NCBI GenBank assembly: GCA_030141605.1
Contig: JAQGDQ010000018.1
Coordinates: 1,154,501-1,218,500, forward strand
Direction of reading: 5' to 3'
DNA from: Tubiluchus corallicola
Taxonomy: Eukaryota > Priapulida > Priapulimorpha > Priapulimorphida > Tubiluchidae
Length of the DNA: 64,000 nt
Shown: positions 62,801 to 64,000 of the stretch, in pieces
Numbering within the stretch: the stretch's first letter is position 1
Layout: each line of letters opens with the position of its first letter
Program-made: the position numbers and the translations under genes
The notes under the pieces: generated by a model
Databases searched by the model: none
What the model saw: the letters and a program-made list of their open reading frames with translations, nothing else
What the model was told of the DNA's origin: nothing

Positions 62801-63358
62801 ACTTAATGCTAATTTATAATAGCCATGTTAGCATAAACATATAGACCTGTAAAAGGAGTTTTCAAGAAAGATCCCTCATCGGTAACGATATGACCAAATG
62901 TATAAGTGCTTTTGATGCTTTAGATTAAGAACAAACCCACAGATGTATTTAATTTAACAAAGAACACCAAGGAATTTGGATAAATAGCACATGCATTAAT
63001 AGTTTTCAAATTCCTAATAACAGGAATACCATCAGTTTGACAAATATCCCAATATATACAAAATAATTCTAAATGTTTTTTATTAAAAAAGTCAATGTAT
63101 CCACTACACACTAGCAGTCTCTTTAAGTAACTGAGAATGATTACGAATTTACTATACCTGTCTACATTTGCTAACAAAATCCATTATACCGAGTGAATTC
63201 CACGTGAGTCTCTTTACGCCTGGTAAAATCACTCTCTTTAAATCTTTGATATTTTCATCCAAAAGTTCACATTGTTCTGGAGCAAGTGAAGACAGCAATG
63301 AATGATATTTGTGAAGCATGTTCTTCAGATTGTCTAGGTAGGCACTATATTTCTCTTC
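17046..63358 (-). CDS. DNAH10: Axonemal dynein heavy chain 10-like (inner arm), N-terminus outside window
   Basis: Sixty-three exons join on the minus strand to 11,334 nt, exactly 3,777 codons plus a TAA at 17046-17048. Every junction phase agrees, which supports the model. Exon coordinates are in the segment entries below. The chain has the dynein order: tail, linker, AAA1-AAA4 with P-loops near residues 1140, 1421, 1762 and 2110 (counted from the window edge), coiled-coil stalk, AAA5, AAA6 and C-terminal domain. Many stretches match vertebrate DNAH10 as I know it, such as [32 protein letters not shown] and the C-terminal [15 protein letters not shown]10 is a heavy chain of the two-headed inner arm dynein I1/f in motile cilia and sperm tails. 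Vertebrate length is about 4,470 aa, so about 700 N-terminal residues are missing here. I am sure of axonemal dynein and fairly sure of the DNAH10 class. Confidence 0.92.
18562..19288 (-). other. GC-AG intron of DNAH10 (exon 61 to 62)
   Basis: The upstream exon ends CAC CAA G and the next bases are GCAAGTGA, a GC donor in otherwise perfect consensus. Joining to GT TGT TAT GTG gives [17 protein letters not shown], which matches the family. Using the GT two bases further would shift the frame to LLCDW. Confidence 0.88.
20818..22897. mobile_element. 2.08-kb TTAA-flanked inverted-repeat transposon in a DNAH10 intron
   Basis: TTAA at 20814-20817 and again at 22898-22901 flank ends that read AGGGGGAATATTATGAAAAT and, reverse-complemented on the right, AGGGGGAATATCATCAAAAT. 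They pair over about 32 bp with five mismatches. TTAA target duplication is typical of piggyBac-type elements, but I cannot confirm the superfamily because no transposase is readable. The outer ~250 bp at each side are richer in GC, and the middle is very AT-rich. On the minus strand near 22690 a short ATGAAACTTGGCAAAATG frame ends at a GTGAG donor-like site, possibly a first-exon relic. Confidence 0.75.
23093..24865 (-). other. DNAH10 intron between exons 57 and 58, mostly unstructured
   Basis: Apart from the iterations at 24550-24640 I recognise nothing here. Composition is AT-rich and no frame resembles a known protein. Confidence 0.6.
24550..24640. repeat. Degenerate 15-16-bp iterations (TGCCCAAATGTCxTG)
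   Basis: About four to five units of the form TGCCCAAATGTCTTG, TGTGCAAATGTCCTG and TGCCCTAATGACCAC stand in a row inside a DNAH10 intron. The wording matches the ends of the candidate element at 33822-34615, so this is probably a solo end of the same family. Confidence 0.55.
25038..26154 (-). other. DNAH10 intron between exons 56 and 57, nothing recognised
   Basis: AT-rich spacer of 1,117 bp. An 81-codon plus-strand frame at 25835-26080 is a chance frame with no family resemblance. Confidence 0.6.
27275..27369 (-). pseudogene. Dead partial copy of DNAH10 exon 27797-27997
   Basis: About 80-90 bp repeat the middle of the exon at 27797-27997 (the part encoding [20 protein letters not shown]) at high identity. 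The reading frame of the copy runs into TGA at 27275-27277, just after the aligned DF. It lacks both exon ends and splice sites. It sits in the next intron downstream, about 0.5 kb from the source and in the same orientation. Confidence 0.88.
29535..29604. repeat. AAT/ATT trinucleotide microsatellite arranged as a palindrome
   Basis: A run of AATAAT units switches midway to ATTATT units, so the two halves can pair as a long AT-only hairpin. It lies in a DNAH10 intron. Confidence 0.9.
30208..36414 (-). CDS. DNAH10: DNAH10 segment: AAA5 and strut, exons 44-50
   Basis: Exons 36193-36414, 35158-35305, 33351-33486, 32389-32543, 31422-31640, 30462-30626 and 30208-30316. Landmarks are [108 protein letters not shown] and [16 protein letters not shown]5 in dyneins lacks a working ATP site, and none is seen here. 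The TVTLK/GLEDQ junction needs a GC donor (32387-32388, AAAG|GCAAGT). Confidence 0.93.
31641..32388 (-). other. GC-AG intron of DNAH10 (exon 47 to 48)
   Basis: The upstream exon ends ACG TTA AAG, followed by GCAAGTCT. A phase-0 join to GGT TTG GAG GAT gives [14 protein letters not shown], strongly conserved. The alternative GT inside GCAAGT leads to an in-frame TAG soon after the join. The intron also contains the 170-bp tandem duplication. Confidence 0.9.
31684..32010. repeat. Two-copy direct tandem duplication, 170-bp offset
   Basis: The stretch from about 31684 to 31838 is repeated from about 31854 to 32010. Both copies begin ACTGGTAACCTTAC and end ATTTCTGTTTA, with GACATTCTATATT in the middle. 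Identity is roughly 85-90%. It lies in the GC-AG intron after exon 32389-32543. Confidence 0.88.
33822..34615. mobile_element. Candidate ~0.8-kb inverted-end element with CCAAATGTC-type iterations
   Basis: The left end (33835-33871) contains GACATTTGGCAGCGAGACAT and the right end (34554-34600) TTAAATGTCTCATGCCAAAG. The two are roughly inverted copies. A related stretch of 15-16-bp iterations occurs alone at about 24550-24640. Between the ends is AT-rich non-coding DNA with a (TA)11 tract. Limits and family are uncertain. Confidence 0.4.
33929..33950. repeat. (TA)11 dinucleotide microsatellite
   Basis: Eleven uninterrupted TA units inside the candidate element of a DNAH10 intron. Confidence 0.9.
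36586..38865 (-). CDS. DNAH10: DNAH10 segment: stalk and microtubule-binding domain, exons 39-43
   Basis: Exons 38632-38865, 38347-38444, 37879-38038, 37097-37255 and 36586-36803. The first two encode ascending coiled coil CC1 (heptad-rich, many E, K, Q and L). [20 protein letters not shown] opens the microtubule-binding tip, which continues through [16 protein letters not shown] and [17 protein letters not shown]. The last exon is descending coil CC2, ending [20 protein letters not shown]. The junction EI-R-SFAKPP crosses a GC-AG intron (donor 38345-38346, AG|GCAAGT). Confidence 0.92.
38039..38346 (-). other. GC-AG intron of DNAH10 (exon 40 to 41)
   Basis: The upstream exon ends GAG ATT AG and the intron opens GCAAGTTT. 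The join to G TCA TTT GCC restores EIRSFAKPP, the expected entry into the microtubule-binding domain. The downstream GT would give a wrong frame. Confidence 0.9.
39108..41380 (-). CDS. DNAH10: DNAH10 segment: AAA4, exons 34-38
   Basis: Exons 41195-41380, 40738-40873, 39890-39978, 39462-39698 and 39108-39305. The Walker A motif is [12 protein letters not shown], followed by [20 protein letters not shown] around the Walker B position. [20 protein letters not shown] and [11 protein letters not shown] come next, then the [15 protein letters not shown] stretch that leads to the stalk. AAA4 binds nucleotide and buttresses the stalk. Confidence 0.93.
42019..43868 (-). CDS. DNAH10: DNAH10 segment: AAA3, exons 31-33
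   Basis: Exons 42802-43868, 42314-42413 and 42019-42183. The first is 1,067 bp, more than three times any other exon of this gene in the window (next largest 339 bp). It holds the entire AAA3 nucleotide site: Walker [15 protein letters not shown] and Walker [19 protein letters not shown], then [20 protein letters not shown]3 is a regulatory ATP site in dyneins, and it looks intact. The two short exons carry [15 protein letters not shown] and [13 protein letters not shown] leading into AAA4. Confidence 0.94.
44033..47871 (-). CDS. DNAH10: DNAH10 segment: AAA2, exons 26-30, including one GC-AG intron
   Basis: Exons 47680-47871, 47360-47478, 45746-46040, 44711-44823 and 44033-44177. The Walker A motif GPTGGGKS is in the second exon. 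[17 protein letters not shown] and [20 protein letters not shown] in the third are hallmark AAA2 sequences, and [14 protein letters not shown] spans the next. The 44711-44823 exon ends WEKWCNA plus AG; it can only join [11 protein letters not shown] in the next exon if the donor is GC (44709-44710). Confidence 0.9.
44178..44710 (-). other. Probable GC-AG intron of DNAH10 with a non-consensus donor (exon 29 to 30)
   Basis: The upstream exon ends AAT GCA AG and the intron opens GCACGC, a GC donor without the usual AAGT. Three nearby GT dinucleotides were tried. Two create a stop at the junction, and one leaves a phase that no downstream AG fits without a stop. The GC choice gives [18 protein letters not shown] and a length of 37 codons plus two bases, in phase with the next exon. 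Confidence 0.7.
45376..45412. repeat. C-tract followed by (CA)n
   Basis: A run of nine C is followed by CACACACAC and ATACACACGCAC. It sits in a locally C-rich stretch (about 45160-45500) of the intron between exons 45746-46040 and 44711-44823. Confidence 0.85.
46041..47359 (-). other. DNAH10 intron between exons 27 and 28, with a tRNA-like B box
   Basis: The intron contains the hairpin at 47205-47232 and, on the minus strand, a canonical B-box word GGTTCGATCC (46357-46366). A weak A-box-like GGTTAGCACATGCTGCCGA lies about 200 bp before it. No clover-leaf folds by eye, so a tRNA-derived SINE remnant is the most that can be said. Confidence 0.4.
47205..47232. repeat. Perfect 11-bp stem hairpin
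   Basis: GCCAATCAGCT (47205-47215) and its exact complement AGCTGATTGGC (47222-47232) are separated by GAGGAG. It lies 127 bp 3' of the acceptor-side exon 47360-47478, in the intron read on the minus strand. Both arms contain CCAAT/ATTGG. Confidence 0.85.
48293..48680 (-). mobile_element. ~388-bp hAT-like non-autonomous element
   Basis: GTGGTGTGCAAGAC at 48295-48308 is perfectly inverted at 48665-48678, with TA/TG before it, the look of hAT termini. The bases outside (AAAATAAA and AGAAGAAA) match at six of eight positions, fitting a decayed 8-bp target duplication. Inside, on the minus strand, a 50-codon frame (48391-48543) reads [15 protein letters not shown] and then [18 protein letters not shown]. 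This resembles the BED-finger-to-linker part of a hAT transposase. It lies in a DNAH10 intron in sense orientation. Confidence 0.7.
48761..50028 (-). CDS. DNAH10: DNAH10 segment: AAA1 motor domain, exons 22-25
   Basis: Exons 49894-50028, 49363-49515, 49059-49247 and 48761-48907. AAA1 is the main ATP hydrolysis site. The Walker A motif is GPAGTGKTE in the first exon and the Walker B motif is CFDEFNR in the second. The sensor-I region [16 protein letters not shown] follows in the third. Both ATP-binding signatures are intact, so an active motor is expected. The last exon ends GAG|GTTGTC, a weak GT donor at 48759-48760, yet frame and conservation (LSE then [11 protein letters not shown]) place the junction there. 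Confidence 0.93.
50608..50646. repeat. Nested AT-rich palindrome upstream of the AAA1-proximal exon
   Basis: TGTCAATTAA and TTAATTGACA pair as an outer 10-bp stem. Within it, CAATTAAC and GTTAATTG form an alternative 8-bp stem around TG. It lies 65 bp 3' of exon 50711-50894 on the minus strand, inside the intron. Confidence 0.75.
50711..55267 (-). CDS. DNAH10: DNAH10 segment: linker, exons 12-21
   Basis: Exons 55056-55267, 54598-54754, 54009-54242, 53545-53667, 53273-53424, 53009-53090, 52429-52661, 51477-51645, 51213-51313 and 50711-50894. They encode the linker, the mechanical arm that swings across the AAA ring. Typical landmarks are [71 protein letters not shown] and ESQLRFYW just before AAA1. 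The acceptor of 50711-50894 is the TTTAG that gives frame [11 protein letters not shown]; a nearer TATAG would break the frame. Confidence 0.92.
55710..63358 (-). CDS. DNAH10: DNAH10 segment: tail, exons 1-11 of those visible
   Basis: Exons 63158-63358, 62450-62590, 60989-61177, 60616-60776, 59479-59627, 58946-59118, 57922-58086, 57490-57648, 56663-56779, 56043-56145 and 55710-55888. They encode the C-terminal half of the tail, which holds intermediate chains and the partner heavy chain. Recognisable pieces are [51 protein letters not shown] and [20 protein letters not shown]. The sequence is mostly helical with no motif. The exon before 63158-63358 is outside the window. Intron 2 (61178-62449) carries a tandem array, and the intron at 56780-57489 carries a dead copy of exon 58946-59118. 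Confidence 0.9.
57318..57472 (-). pseudogene. Dead partial copy of DNAH10 exon 58946-59118
   Basis: This minus-strand stretch repeats the exon at 58946-59118 at roughly 80% identity, including [11 protein letters not shown]-like and [15 protein letters not shown]-encoding parts. The tryptophan of the source TLWKYDK is TGA here (57420-57422). The donor GTAAG has become ATGAA, and the first ~20 bp with the acceptor are absent. The copy lies 3' of the source, in the intron after exon 57490-57648, starting almost at that exon's donor. Intronic similarity continues past the lost donor, so it arose by DNA duplication and not from mRNA. Confidence 0.88.
61461..62270. repeat. Diverged tandem array, about six units of ~131-154 bp
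   Basis: The anchor AACCAGTCTC or variants recurs at 61491, 61645, 61785, 61933, 62073 and 62204. Each copy is followed in order by ATTCAATTTGTCTCATTGA-like, CTTTCATTTGATA-like, CTACAAGCTAG-like and AAGGCATTTGTC-like blocks. Units differ by substitutions and small indels. The array is wholly inside the DNAH10 intron between exons 62450-62590 and 60989-61177. It codes for nothing obvious. The first unit carries a perfect 14-bp palindrome (61471-61484). Confidence 0.9.
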
Positions 63359-63554
63359 CTGCAAAATCAATTGGCACATGTCGCAATTATAATTTTAACA
63401 ATGTTCAAATTATTAGCTTAAAAATTCAATTTTATAAATTTATAACAACAGATTTACAAGATCAAACAATTAGGCTGTTTCCTTGCATTACAATGACACG
63501 TTACTTTTACTGTTTCCAAAGCCAACTATAAAATTGGAATAATAAACCGGGGGG

Positions 63555-63786
63555 CCAGTTTCACAAACCGTCACTAAGTTAACAACGTCATTATTGCTAT
63601 CAGTAAACTGTCAATACATCACGTGTGAGTCACAAGCTTAATATTACCTCAGCAGAAACTTTACTTAAGCATCAGTAAAAATGCTTTTTTGTCACTGTTG
63701 AGATTAAACAGAGTATCTTTATACAAAAATATTGCTAAATTTATAATAATGGTTTTGTTAGCTTAATAACGACTTTGTAAGCCTGG
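63555..63786. mobile_element. ~230-bp foldback element with imperfect ~34-bp inverted ends
   Basis: The left end reads CCAGTTTCACAAACCGTCAC and continues TAAGTTAACAA. The reverse complement of the right end reads CCAGGCTTACAAAGTCGTTA and continues TTAAGCTAACAA. There is no coding capacity. It lies upstream of the first visible dynein exon, in an intron. Confidence 0.55.
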
Positions 63787-64000
63787 ACCCAAAACTGCAC
63801 ACTACGTGATTTAATTTTACTCAACTCTCAATTTGCTTAGTACATAAACTGACCATAGGATATAATATGTCGGAAGAAAAAACCCAGAATAGATTACCTA
63901 TATTTATACATGTCCACAAATATATATATTTTAAATGCAAATTTTCATCAGGATTCTCACTTCCCAAATATATGACAACACACCAAAGGATTTTTTTTTG

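Overview
The window is animal (metazoan) nuclear DNA. It is AT-rich, and its genes are split into many short exons (mostly 60-300 bp) by GT-AG and some GC-AG introns. Three conserved animal genes are present, one of them an axonemal dynein, so the organism has motile cilia or flagella. Intron sizes, base composition and the mix of DNA-transposon remnants suggest an invertebrate. The phylum cannot be fixed from the sequence alone.

Layout. (1) 46-4240, minus strand: LSM14/RAP55, a translational repressor and P-body protein; seven exons are visible and the 3' end runs off the left edge. (2) 4241-4712: a compact head-to-head promoter with NRF1-like and YY1/E2F-like motifs. (3) 4713-12262, plus strand: TAF4, a core TFIID subunit, 13 exons, complete, 854 aa. 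(4) 12263-17045: intergenic space between convergent genes, with TAF4 3' sequence and an 841-bp TA-flanked inverted-repeat transposon. (5) 17046-63358, minus strand: an axonemal dynein heavy chain most like DNAH10. I traced 63 exons (11,334 nt, one open frame, 3,777 aa plus stop); the N-terminal ~700 codons lie beyond the right edge.

The three genes are not a functional cluster. LSM14 and TAF4 share a bidirectional housekeeping-type promoter. DNAH10 is a cilia-specific motor that happens to be convergent with TAF4.

The introns hold the unusual material. Four of the 62 DNAH10 introns need a GC-AG rather than GT-AG donor. Two partial copies of DNAH10 exons sit dead in downstream introns. There are a TTAA-flanked 2.08-kb inverted-repeat element, a 0.39-kb hAT-like element with a residual zinc-finger frame, a BED-finger fossil in a TAF4 intron, a foldback MITE with internal tandem units, a six-copy ~142-bp tandem array, a 170-bp tandem duplication and several strong hairpins. 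I found no bacterial-type system, CRISPR array, rRNA or intact tRNA. Exon borders were set by hand from splice motifs, frame continuity and remembered family conservation, and no alignment was run.
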